Source: Virgisporangium aurantiacum
GTDB lineage: Bacteria; Actinomycetota; Actinomycetes; Mycobacteriales; Micromonosporaceae
NCBI RefSeq assembly: GCF_016863635.1
Contig: NZ_BOPG01000044.1
Coordinates: forward strand, 124,001-188,000
Direction of reading: 5' to 3'
DNA length: 64,000 nt
Under the pieces are notes generated by a model, which was not told where the DNA came from, searched no databases, and worked only from the letters and a program-made list of their open reading frames with translations. Both the position numbers and the translations under genes were made by a program. Positions 28,367 to 36,834 of this stretch are shown one piece after another; position 1 is the stretch's first letter, and each line of letters begins with the position of its first letter.

Positions 28367-30076
28367 ATGCGGAGACGAATGGCAGCAGCCGGGCTGGCCC
28401 TCGCCGCCACCGCCGCTACCCTCACCGTGGCGGCGCCGCCGGCCGAAGCGGCCCGGCCGTTGACGAACGTGCTGGTGTTCTCGAAGACCGCCGGCTTCCG
28501 GCACGACGCGATCCCCGCGGGCGTCGCCGCGATCCGGCAACTCGGTGCGGCGAACGGTTTCTCGGTGACGGCCACCGAGGACGCGGCCCAGTTCACCACC
28601 GCGAACCTGGCCCAGTACCAGGCGGTGGTGTTCCTGTCGACCACCGGCGACGTGCTCAACACCGCACAGCAGAACGCTTTCCAGTCCTACATCGCCGCCG
28701 GCGGCGGGTACGTCGGCGTCCACGCGGCCGCCGACACCGAGTACGACTGGCCGTGGTACGGCGGCCTCGTCGGCGCCTACTTCCAGTCGCACCCGGCCAA
28801 CCAGACGGCGACGATCCGGGTCGAGGACCGCGGCAACGCGTCGACGGCGCACCTGCCGCAGACCTGGACCCGGGTCGACGAGTGGTACAACTACCGCGCC
28901 AACCCGCGTGCACAGGTCAAGGTGCTCGCCAGTCTCGACGAAGGCTCCTACAGCGGCGGGTCGATGGGCGGCGACCACCCGATCACGTGGTGCCAGAACT
29001 ACGGCGGCGGCCGCTCCTGGTACACCGGCCTCGGCCACACCAGGGAGTCGTACACCGAGGCCAACTTCACCCGGATGCTGCTCGGCGGCATCCAGGTCGC
29101 CGCCGGTAGCCGGCCCGCCGACTGCCGCGCCGAGAACGGCTACACGCCGCTCTTCGACGGCTCGGCCGCGAGCCTCGCGCAGTGGCGGCAGGCCGGCCCG
29201 GGCGGGTTCACGCTCGCCGACGGCACGCTCACCTCGTCGGGCGGGATGGGTCTGCTGTGGTTCCCGGTCCGCCCGTTCGCGAACTACTCGCTGAAGCTCG
29301 ACTGGATGATGCCCGGCGACGACAACGGCGGAGTGTTCATCGGGTTCCCCGACCCGCAGGGTGACCCGTGGAAGCCCGTCGACCAGGGGCACGAGATCCA
29401 GATCGACGCCACCGACGCCGATCCGTCGCGCACCACGGGCAGCGTCTACAGCTTCCGGGCACCCGACGCGGCGGCCCGCGACGCGGCGCTGAACCCGCCC
29501 GGCTCGTGGAACACCTACGAGATCGGCGTGCACGGCCAGCGCGTCGAGATCTGGCTCAACGGCGTCAAGGTGAACGACTACACGAGCAACCGGGCCATCG
29601 CGTCCGGCTACGTCGGCGTCCAGAACGACGGCGCCGGCCTCGACATCAACTACCGCAACATCCGCGTCCGCGTCGACGCGGACCAGTCGACCGATCTCGC
29701 CCGCGGCCGCCCGGTCACCGCGTCGAGCGTCGAGCCCGGCAGCGCGCACGTGGCCGCCAACGCCGTCGATGGCAACAGCGCGACCCGCTGGGGCAGCGCG
29801 TACTCCGATCCACAGTGGATGGTCGTCGACCTCGGCCAGACCCGCGCCATCAACCGCGTGCGGCTCACGTGGGAGACGGCGTACGGCCGGGCGTACCAGT
29901 TGCAGACCTCCAACGACAACAGCACGTGGACGACCGCGTACTCGACGACCACCGGTGACGGCGGCGTCGACGACGTCACGGTGACCGGCAGCGGCCGGTA
30001 CGTCCGCGTCCTCGGCACCCAGCGCGGGACCCAGTGGGGCTACTCGCTCTGGGACCTCAACGTGTTCGGCTCCTGA
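28367..30076 (+). CDS. secreted ThuA + DUF1080 + discoidin protein
   Basis: A 569-residue secreted protein. Signal peptide about 1-28, ThuA domain about 29-247, a DUF1080 domain (Pfam name 3-keto-disaccharide hydrolase) at about 258-438 (ENGYTPLFDGSAASLAQWRQ, WMMPGDDNGGVFIGFPD, GSWNTYEIGVHGQRVEIWLN), and an F5/8 type C discoidin carbohydrate-binding domain at about 443-569. The pairing of ThuA with DUF1080 in one chain points to processing of 3-keto glycosides outside the cell. The ATG at 28367 follows AAGGAG. It is 17 bp after the dehydrogenase gene. Its ThuA DNA is locally identical to that of the gene at 24283. Confidence 0.88.
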   Translation: MRRRMAAAGLALAATAATLTVAAPPAEAARPLTNVLVFSKTAGFRHDAIPAGVAAIRQLGAANGFSVTATEDAAQFTTANLAQYQAVVFLSTTGDVLNTAQQNAFQSYIAAGGGYVGVHAAADTEYDWPWYGGLVGAYFQSHPANQTATIRVEDRGNASTAHLPQTWTRVDEWYNYRANPRAQVKVLASLDEGSYSGGSMGGDHPITWCQNYGGGRSWYTGLGHTRESYTEANFTRMLLGGIQVAAGSRPADCRAENGYTPLFDGSAASLAQWRQAGPGGFTLADGTLTSSGGMGLLWFPVRPFANYSLKLDWMMPGDDNGGVFIGFPDPQGDPWKPVDQGHEIQIDATDADPSRTTGSVYSFRAPDAAARDAALNPPGSWNTYEIGVHGQRVEIWLNGVKVNDYTSNRAIASGYVGVQNDGAGLDINYRNIRVRVDADQSTDLARGRPVTASSVEPGSAHVAANAVDGNSATRWGSAYSDPQWMVVDLGQTRAINRVRLTWETAYGRAYQLQTSNDNSTWTTAYSTTTGDGGVDDVTVTGSGRYVRVLGTQRGTQWGYSLWDLNVFGS

Positions 30077-30101
30077 CCCCCTCCCCATAGAAGGACACCC
30101 G

Positions 30102-32927
30102 ATGCGAAACCTCCCCCGCGTACTGGCGGCCGGGCTGCTCGCCGCCGCCGGCGCCGCGGTCGCGTTGACGACCGACGCCACGCCCGCACCGGCCGATCCG
30201 GTGCCACCGCAGGACTACCAACAGGTCAGCCTCGCCACCGGCAGCGCCGAACTCGGCGAACCGATGTCGCTGGCGGTGCTGCCGAACCGTTCGGTCGTCC
30301 ACACCGCCCGCAACGGCACCGTCCGGCTGACCGACGCCGCCGGCAACACGAAGGTGATCGGGACCATCCCGGTGTACTCCCATGACGAGGAGGGCATGCA
30401 GGGCGTCGCCGTCGACCCGGGCTTCGCGAGCAACCGGTACATCTGGCTGTACTACTCGCCGGTGCTCAGCACGCCGGCCGGCGACGCGCCGGCCACCGGT
30501 ACCAGCGCGACCTGGGCCACCTGGCGCGGCAACCTGAACCTCAGCCGGTTCACGCTCAACGCCGACGACACCATCAACCTCGGCAGCGAGCGGGTGGTGC
30601 TGCAGGTCCCCAACGACCGCGGGATGTGCTGCCACGTCGGCGGCGACATCGACTTCGACGCCGCCGGCAACCTGTACCTGACGACCGGCGACGACACGAA
30701 CCCGTTCGAGTCCAGCTCCTACTCCCCGCTCGACGAGCGCACCGATCGCAACCCGCAGTACGACGCGCAGCGCAGCAGCGCGAACACCAACGACCTGCGC
30801 GGCAAGGTGCTCCGCATCACGCCGCAGGCCAACGGGACGTACACCGTCCCGGCGGGCAACATGTTCCCGGCGGGCACGGCGAACACCCGTCCCGAGATCT
30901 ACGCGATGGGCTTCCGCAACCCGTTCCGGATGAGCGTCGACAAGCCAACCGGGATCGTCTACCTCGGCGACTACGGACCCGACGCGGGCGGGCCCGACCC
31001 GAACCGCGGCCCCGGCGGGCAGGTCGAGTTCAATCGCATCACCGCCCCCGGCAACTACGGCTGGCCGTACTGCACCGGAACCAACACCACGGCCGAGACC
31101 TACACCGAGTACACGTTCCCGTCCGGGCCGGCCGGGGCGAAGTACAACTGCGCCGGCGGTCCGACCAACAACTCGTTCCGCAACACCGGCCAGCAGACGC
31201 TTCCCGCCGCGAAGCCGAGTTGGATCCGGTACGGCGGCGAGGCCGGCTCACCGCCGGAGTTCGGCGGCGGCAGCGAGTCGCCGATGGGCGGGCCGGTCTA
31301 CCGCTACAACGCCGCGCTCAACTCGCCGGTCAAGTTCCCGCAGTCGCTCGACGGCCGGTACTTCGCCGGCGAGTACGGACGGCGCTGGATCAAGGCGATC
31401 ACCGTCAACTCGAACGGAACCTACGGCGAGATCTCGGCGTTCCCGTGGACCGGCACGCAGGTCATGGACATGGCCTTCGGTCCGGACGGCGCGCTCTACG
31501 TGCTCGACTACGGCTCCGGCAGCAACAACCAGGCGCTGTACCGGGTGGAGTACATCGGCGGCGGCAACCGCAGCCCGATCGCGGTGGCGAACGCGTCACC
31601 GACCTCCGGCCCCGCGCCGCTCACCGTCCAGTTCACCTCGACCGGCAGCTCCGACCCGGAGGGTGGCGCGCTCACCTACCTGTGGACGTTCGGCGACGGC
31701 ACCACGTCGACGGCCGCGAACCCCAGCAAGACCTACACGGCGAACGGCCGGTACACGCCGACGCTGCGGGTCACCGACCCGACCGGGCTCTCGGCGACAG
31801 CGAGCACGGTCGTGACCGTCGGCAACACCGCGCCAACTGTGAACCTGACGACGCCGATCAACGGGCAGCTGTTCAACTTCGGCGACACCGTCTCCTTCAC
31901 CGTCGGCGTCAGCGACCCGGAGGACGGCACCATCAACTGCTCGCGCGTCACCGTGGCGTACCTCCTCGGGCACGACAGCCACTCGCACGAGATCACCCGC
32001 ACCACCGGATGCAGTGGCACGATCACCGTTCCGACGGACGGCGAACACGACGCCGCGGCGAACGTCTACGGCGTCTTCCAGGCGTCGTACACCGACAACG
32101 GCGGGCTGACGAGCACCAGCACCCGCACCCTGCAACCGAAGCACCGCCAGGGTGAGCACTTCGGCACCCAGAGCGGCGTGCAGATCGCGGCACACGCCGC
32201 CGCCGAGGGCGGCAGCACCGCCGGATTCATCGAGAACAACGACTGGATCGCGTACACGCCGTACGCGTTGCAGCCCGCGAACCGGTTCACCGCACGGGTT
32301 TCCTCCGCCGGCAGCGGCGGCACCATCGAGGTCCGCGCGGGCTCGTCGACCGGCACGCTGCTCGGCAGTGTCGCGGTGCCGGTCACCGGAAGCTGGGAGA
32401 CGTTCACGAATGTCACCGCGGCACTGAACCCGGGACCGGCCGGAACCACCTCGCTGTACCTGGTGTTCAAGGGTGGCGCCGGCAACCTGTTCGACGTCGA
32501 CGCGTTCACGCTCGACACCGGAACGACCCAGCCGGGCGGCGCCGCGACGCTGAAGGCGTTGGTGAACAACCTGTTCGTCACCGCCAACAACGGCACCGCG
32601 CCGCTGATCGCCAACAAGACGACGGTCGGGTCGCTGGAGCAGTTCGACGTGGTCGACCAGGGCGGCGGGGTCGTTGCCCTGCGGGCCCGCTCGAACGGCA
32701 TGTACGTGTGTGCCGAGAACGGCGGCGCCAACCCGCTCGTCGCGAACCGGGCCGCCGTCGGCGCGTGGGAGCGGTTCGTGCTCGTGCGCAACGCCGACGG
32801 CAGCGAGAGCCTGCGGGCCGAGGTGAACGGCATGTACGTGACGGCCGAGAACGCCGGCGCGGCACCGCTGGTCGCGAACCGCGCGGCGATCGGTGCGTGG
32901 GAACGCTTCGACCTGGTGACGCCATGA
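30102..32927 (+). CDS. secreted PQQ-type sugar dehydrogenase with PKD, CBM6-like and fascin-like domains
   Basis: A 941-residue paralogue of the dehydrogenase at 25512. Signal peptide about 1-31, propeller about 36-485 (EEGMQGVAVDPGFASNRYIW, GMCCHVGGDIDFDAAGNLYL, NDLRGKVLRI, IYAMGFRNPFRMSVD), PKD about 488-572 (YLWTFGDGTTSTAANPS), CBM6-like domain about 683-805 (FIENNDWIAYTPYAL, LYLVFKGGAGNLFDVDAFTL), and at the end a three-repeat fascin-type trefoil instead of the ricin-type one. The CCH segment is shared with the paralogue and may be a cofactor or metal feature. It lies 25 bp after the ThuA-DUF1080 gene and overlaps the next gene by four bases. Confidence 0.85.
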   Translation: MRNLPRVLAAGLLAAAGAAVALTTDATPAPADPVPPQDYQQVSLATGSAELGEPMSLAVLPNRSVVHTARNGTVRLTDAAGNTKVIGTIPVYSHDEEGMQGVAVDPGFASNRYIWLYYSPVLSTPAGDAPATGTSATWATWRGNLNLSRFTLNADDTINLGSERVVLQVPNDRGMCCHVGGDIDFDAAGNLYLTTGDDTNPFESSSYSPLDERTDRNPQYDAQRSSANTNDLRGKVLRITPQANGTYTVPAGNMFPAGTANTRPEIYAMGFRNPFRMSVDKPTGIVYLGDYGPDAGGPDPNRGPGGQVEFNRITAPGNYGWPYCTGTNTTAETYTEYTFPSGPAGAKYNCAGGPTNNSFRNTGQQTLPAAKPSWIRYGGEAGSPPEFGGGSESPMGGPVYRYNAALNSPVKFPQSLDGRYFAGEYGRRWIKAITVNSNGTYGEISAFPWTGTQVMDMAFGPDGALYVLDYGSGSNNQALYRVEYIGGGNRSPIAVANASPTSGPAPLTVQFTSTGSSDPEGGALTYLWTFGDGTTSTAANPSKTYTANGRYTPTLRVTDPTGLSATASTVVTVGNTAPTVNLTTPINGQLFNFGDTVSFTVGVSDPEDGTINCSRVTVAYLLGHDSHSHEITRTTGCSGTITVPTDGEHDAAANVYGVFQASYTDNGGLTSTSTRTLQPKHRQGEHFGTQSGVQIAAHAAAEGGSTAGFIENNDWIAYTPYALQPANRFTARVSSAGSGGTIEVRAGSSTGTLLGSVAVPVTGSWETFTNVTAALNPGPAGTTSLYLVFKGGAGNLFDVDAFTLDTGTTQPGGAATLKALVNNLFVTANNGTAPLIANKTTVGSLEQFDVVDQGGGVVALRARSNGMYVCAENGGANPLVANRAAVGAWERFVLVRNADGSESLRAEVNGMYVTAENAGAAPLVANRAAIGAWERFDLVTP

Positions 32928-34360
32928 GGATCCTACGAATCGTCGCAGCGCTGCTGTTGACCGTCGGCTTGGCCGTGGTGGCCAGGCCGGCGGCGGCGGC
33001 CGAGCCCACGGTCCAGGCCGCTCCGCTGGCGAACAACGTCCACATCTTCTACTACTCCTGGTACGGCAGCCCGCAGGTCAACGGCAGCTACCGGCACTGG
33101 CCGCAGGGCGGCTTCACGCCACCGCTCTCGATCGGGGCAAACTTCTACCCGGTGCGCGGTGCCTACGACTCCGGCGACTACACCGGCGCGGTCGAGCAGC
33201 ACATGGCGTGGATCGCGCAGGCCCGGATCGGCGTGATCGTGTACAGCTGGTGGGGCCGCGGGTCCTATGAGGACAATCTCGCCGCCGGGGTGCTGGCCGC
33301 CGCGGCGCGCCACGGCATCAGGGTCGCCTGGCATCTCGAACCGTATTCGGGACGCACGGCACAGTCCACTGTGGACGACATCAACTACATCACCGGACGC
33401 TACGGCGCGAGCCCGGCGTTCCACCGTGATCCCGCGTACGGCAACCGCGCGCCGTTCTACGTGTTCGAGAGCCTACGCATCACCGACTGGTCGGCGCTGC
33501 AACAGGTCCGGTCGACGGCGATCGTGCTGGCGCAGACCACCGACACGTCGAAGGTCGCGAACTTCGGCGGCATGTACACCTACGACGCGATCGCCGGCAA
33601 CACCGCACCCGGCTGGGCGAACGCGGCCGCCTACTGCCGGGCGAACGGGCTGGTGTGGGCGCCGTCGATCGGCCCCGGGTACATCGACGACCGCGCGGTG
33701 CCGGGCAACACGACGCCGACGCTCGACCGCGAGAACGGCGCCACCTACGACCGGCAGTGGACCAACGCGCTGAACAACGGCGCGAACTGGATCTCGATCA
33801 CCTCCTTCAACGAGTGGCACGAGGGCTCGGTGATCGAGCCGGCGAGCTCGAACCCGCCGGCGGGCAACGGCTACCTGACGTTCCAGGGCGCCTACGGCAC
33901 CAGCGGCACGGCGTCGGAGACGGCGTACCTGGACCGCACCCGGTACTGGATCGACAGGATGAGTCCGGTCACGGCCGTCTCGCTGCGCGCGCGCGTCAAC
34001 GGGCGGTACGTCGCGGCCGAGAACGCCGGTGCCGCAGCGCTGATCGCCAACCGGACGGCGGTCGGCGCGTGGGAGCAGTTCGAGCGGATCGACGCCGGCG
34101 GGGGCGCGATCGCGTTGCGGTCGCGGGTGAACGGTCTCATCGTGACGGGCGGCGACGGCTCGGCGCCGCTCATCGCCAACCGCACCGCGATCGGCCCCAC
34201 GGAGACGTTCCAGGTGGTGTCCAACGCCGACGGCAGCGTCGCGCTGCGGTCGGCCGCCACCGGCCGGTACGTGGCGGCGGAGGGCGCGGGCGCGTCGCCG
34301 CTGATCGCGAACCGGACCGCGATCGGTTCGTGGGAGAGGTTCGACCTGCTCCCAGTGTGA
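32924..34360 (+). CDS. secreted GH99-like glycosidase with fascin-like beta-trefoil
   Basis: A 478-residue secreted protein, last of the operon. Signal peptide 1-26 (RPAAAA). The catalytic region (about 33-345) has the GH99/GH71-type pattern: NVHIFYYSWYGSPQVNGSYR, GVIVYSWWGRG, VAWHLEPYSGR with the conserved EPY, and NWISITSFNEWHEGSVIEPA. GH99 enzymes are endo-alpha-mannosidases or mannanases. The rest is a three-repeat fascin-type trefoil (about 351-478). The ATG overlaps the previous stop (ATGA), so it is translationally coupled. A strong hairpin follows 17 bp after the stop. The substrate is inferred from family only. Confidence 0.83.
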   Translation: MRILRIVAALLLTVGLAVVARPAAAAEPTVQAAPLANNVHIFYYSWYGSPQVNGSYRHWPQGGFTPPLSIGANFYPVRGAYDSGDYTGAVEQHMAWIAQARIGVIVYSWWGRGSYEDNLAAGVLAAAARHGIRVAWHLEPYSGRTAQSTVDDINYITGRYGASPAFHRDPAYGNRAPFYVFESLRITDWSALQQVRSTAIVLAQTTDTSKVANFGGMYTYDAIAGNTAPGWANAAAYCRANGLVWAPSIGPGYIDDRAVPGNTTPTLDRENGATYDRQWTNALNNGANWISITSFNEWHEGSVIEPASSNPPAGNGYLTFQGAYGTSGTASETAYLDRTRYWIDRMSPVTAVSLRARVNGRYVAAENAGAAALIANRTAVGAWEQFERIDAGGGAIALRSRVNGLIVTGGDGSAPLIANRTAIGPTETFQVVSNADGSVALRSAATGRYVAAEGAGASPLIANRTAIGSWERFDLLPV

Positions 34361-34377
34361 TCGGATGTATGAACGGG

Positions 34378-34408
34378 CGCCTCCAGACAAGAGCCTTGTC
34401 TGGAGGCG
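34378..34408 (+). terminator. strong terminator ending the secreted-protein operon
   Basis: A perfect 14-bp stem (34378-34391 with 34395-34408) and three-base loop lie 17 bp after the GH99-like stop, followed by TCTTCTCT. The right arm also supplies the -35 box of the next promoter. Confidence 0.85.
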
Positions 34409-34436
34409 TCTTCTCTGATAGACATCGGACGTCTAT
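34396..34436 (+). promoter_or_regulatory. promoter and palindromic operator of the fuconate operon
   Basis: TTGTCT (34396-34401), a 17-base spacer and TAGACA (34419-34424) form a promoter whose -35 lies inside the terminator stem. A palindrome with ATAGAC and GTCTAT arms and a seven-base centre (34418-34436) covers the -10 and likely start of transcription. It resembles the site at 21368-21383 (shared AGACATCnnAnGTnTA-like core). GAGAGG (34437-34442) serves the ATG at 34452. Repression by a GntR/FadR-type or LacI-type factor is inferred. Confidence 0.68.
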
Positions 34437-34451
34437 GAGAGGTAATCATCT

Positions 34452-35777
34452 ATGAGTAGCCGGTTCGTCTCGCTGGACACCTCCGACGTCCGCTTCCCGA
34501 CGTCGGCCGAACTCGACGGGTCCGACGCCATGAACCCGGACCCCGACTACTCGGCCGCGTACGTGGTGCTGCGCACGGATGACGTCGACGGGCACGAGGG
34601 GCACGGGTTCGCGTTCACGATCGGCCGCGGCAACGAGGTGCAGTCGGCGGCGATCGCCGCGCTCCGGCCGTATCTCGTGGGCCGGCAGGTCAAGGACGTG
34701 CTCGACGACCTCGGCGGGGCCTGGCGTGAACTGGTGCACGACTCGCAGTTGCGGTGGCTCGGCCCGGAGAAGGGCGTCATGCACATGGCGATCTCCGCGG
34801 TGGTCAACGCGTTGTGGGACCTCAAGGCCAAGCGGGCCGGGCTGCCGCTGTGGCGGCTGCTGGCGTCGATGTCGCCGGAGGAACTCGTCGGTCTGGTCGA
34901 CTTCCGCTACCTCACCGACGCGCTGACACCCGACGAGGCGCTCGCCCTGTTGCGGCAACAAGCGGGGGGACGCGACGAGCGCATCGCCCGTCTCGAAAAG
35001 AACGGTTATCCGGCCTACGCCACCTCACCCGGCTGGCTCGGCTACAGCGACGACAAGCTGCGCCGCCTCTGCCGCGAGGCGGTCGCCGACGGGTTCACCC
35101 AGATCAAGCTGAAGGTCGGTGCCGACCTCGACGCCGACATGCGACGGATGCGCATCGCCCGCGAGGCGTGCGGGCCCGACATCCGCATCGCGATCGACGC
35201 CAACCAACGGTGGGACGTCGGCCCCGCCGTCGACTGGATCACCGCCCTCGCCCCGTTCGAACCGTGGTGGGTGGAGGAACCCACCAGCCCCGACGACGTG
35301 CTCGGCCACGCCGAGATCTCCCGCCGGGTGGCACCGATCCCGGTCGCGACGGGCGAGCACGTGCAGAACCGGGTGGTGTTCAAGCAACTGCTCCAACTCG
35401 GCGCCGTCTCCTTCCTCCAGATCGACGCCGCCCGGGTCGCGGGCGTCAACGAGAACGTCGCGATCCTGCTCCTCGCCGCGAAGTTCGGCGTGCCGGTGTG
35501 CCCGCACGCGGGCGGCGTCGGCCTCTGCGAACTCGTCCAGCACCTGGCGATGTTCGACTTCGTCGCCGTCTCCGGGTCGATGGACGACCGCGTCATCGAG
35601 TACGTCGACCATCTGCACGAACACTTCGTCGATCCGGTCCGGATCCGCACCGGCCGGTACCTCGCCCCGCAGGCGCCGGGCTTCAGCTCGACGATGCGGC
35701 CGGAGAGCCGGACGCGGTTCGCCTACCCCGACGGGCCCGTCTGGCAGCAGCACCGAACCCCACCTCCCCACCCGTAA
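34452..35777 (+). CDS. L-fuconate dehydratase (enolase superfamily)
   Basis: A 441-residue enolase-superfamily acid-sugar dehydratase, closest in pattern to L-fuconate dehydratase (FucD, human ENOSF1). It removes water from L-fuconate to give 2-keto-3-deoxy-L-fuconate, in the cytoplasm. The catalytic KxK is in [11 protein letters not shown] (about K219/K221); metal ligands are D249 (AIDANQRW), E275 or E276 (WVEEPT) and E302 (ATGEHVQNR); the general-acid/base His is H352 ([11 protein letters not shown]). The N-terminus [20 protein letters not shown] is also characteristic. It leads an operon with a sugar ABC importer and follows the secreted glycosidase operon. Fucose dehydrogenase, lactonase and aldolase genes are not nearby. 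Confidence 0.87.
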   Translation: MSSRFVSLDTSDVRFPTSAELDGSDAMNPDPDYSAAYVVLRTDDVDGHEGHGFAFTIGRGNEVQSAAIAALRPYLVGRQVKDVLDDLGGAWRELVHDSQLRWLGPEKGVMHMAISAVVNALWDLKAKRAGLPLWRLLASMSPEELVGLVDFRYLTDALTPDEALALLRQQAGGRDERIARLEKNGYPAYATSPGWLGYSDDKLRRLCREAVADGFTQIKLKVGADLDADMRRMRIAREACGPDIRIAIDANQRWDVGPAVDWITALAPFEPWWVEEPTSPDDVLGHAEISRRVAPIPVATGEHVQNRVVFKQLLQLGAVSFLQIDAARVAGVNENVAILLLAAKFGVPVCPHAGGVGLCELVQHLAMFDFVAVSGSMDDRVIEYVDHLHEHFVDPVRIRTGRYLAPQAPGFSSTMRPESRTRFAYPDGPVWQQHRTPPPHP

Positions 35778-35787
35778 GGACCCCGCC

Positions 35788-36834
35788 ATGTCCATGTTCA
35801 GGAAAGCCGCCGTCCTCGCCCTCGGACTAGCGCTCGCAACCGCCGGTTGCAACCGCGGAGAGGACTCGTCCGACACCGGATCCGGCGACGCCGGAAAACA
35901 GCCGATCGCCGTGGACCTCCCCCGCGCCGACTCCGACTTCTGGAACTCCTACGCCAAGTACATCCCCCAGTTCGCGCAGGAGGGCGGCATCAACCTGATG
36001 ACGCCCACCAACTCGCAGAACGACATCGCCAAGCTCGTCGCCAACGCGCAGGCGCTCGCCAGCCAGGGCGCGAAGGCGATCGTGATGGCACCGCAGGACA
36101 CCGGCGCCATCGCGTCCACATTGGACCAACTCGCCGAGAAGAAGATCCCGGTGGTGTCCGTCGACACGCGACCCGACAAGGGCAAGGTGTTCATGGTGGT
36201 GCGGGCCGACAACCGCGCCTACGGCCAGAAGGCGTGCGAGTTCCTCGGCGCGAAGCTGAACGGCACCGGCAAGGTGATCGAGTTCCAGGGCTCGCTGTCG
36301 TCGGTGAACGGCCGCGACCGGTCCGAGGCGTTCGCCGAGTGCATGAAGACGAAGTTCCCGAACATCACGGTGTTCGAGGAGCCGACCGACTGGGAGGGCG
36401 CGAAGGCGTCGGCCGCCCTGCAGACGCGGCTGGCCCAGCACCCCGACATCAAGGGCATCTACATGCAGGCCGGCGGTGTGTTCCTGGCGCCGACCCTGCA
36501 ACTGCTGCGCTCGAAGAACCTGCTCGTGCCGCCGAGCGACCCGAAGCACATCTTCATCGTCTCCAACGACGGCATCCCGCAGGAGTTCGACGCCATCCGC
36601 AAGGGCGAGATCGACGCGACCGTCTCCCAGCCGGCCGACCTGTACGCGAAGTACGCCCTCTACTACGCCAAGGCCGCCGTCGAGGGTAGGACGTTCCAGC
36701 CCGGGAAGACCGACCACGACAGCACGATCCTCGACGTCGGCGGCGGAATGCTGGAGGACCAGTTGCCCGCGCCGCTCGTCACGAAGGACAACGTCGACGA
36801 CAAGGCCCTGTGGGGCAACAACATCAGTAAATGA
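35788..36834 (+). CDS. sugar ABC importer substrate-binding lipoprotein (RbsB-like)
   Basis: A 348-residue lipoprotein with a lipobox ending at Cys21 (LATAGC) and a type 1 periplasmic-binding-protein fold (family 4). ADSDFWNSYAKYIPQFAQEG, SQGAKAIVMAPQDTGAIAST and KKIPVVSVDTRPD are the hallmark N-lobe strands of ribose/galactose-type binders. It should capture a monosaccharide or sugar acid outside the membrane and deliver it to the permease. It starts 10 bp after the fuconate dehydratase gene and overlaps the ATPase gene by four bases. L-fuconate or L-fucose is the contextual guess for its ligand. Confidence 0.92.
   Translation: MSMFRKAAVLALGLALATAGCNRGEDSSDTGSGDAGKQPIAVDLPRADSDFWNSYAKYIPQFAQEGGINLMTPTNSQNDIAKLVANAQALASQGAKAIVMAPQDTGAIASTLDQLAEKKIPVVSVDTRPDKGKVFMVVRADNRAYGQKACEFLGAKLNGTGKVIEFQGSLSSVNGRDRSEAFAECMKTKFPNITVFEEPTDWEGAKASAALQTRLAQHPDIKGIYMQAGGVFLAPTLQLLRSKNLLVPPSDPKHIFIVSNDGIPQEFDAIRKGEIDATVSQPADLYAKYALYYAKAAVEGRTFQPGKTDHDSTILDVGGGMLEDQLPAPLVTKDNVDDKALWGNNISK

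Noticed and set aside
28304-30181. 625-codon minus-strand ORF opposite the ThuA-DUF1080 gene
   Set aside because: Shadow of a confidently assigned gene; composition is Val/Arg/Gly-rich without motifs.
23890-34360. Repeated ~130-bp units that could be mistaken for a CRISPR or satellite array
   Set aside because: They are in-frame protein repeats (fascin-like trefoils) inside four genes, with diverged DNA and no spacers.
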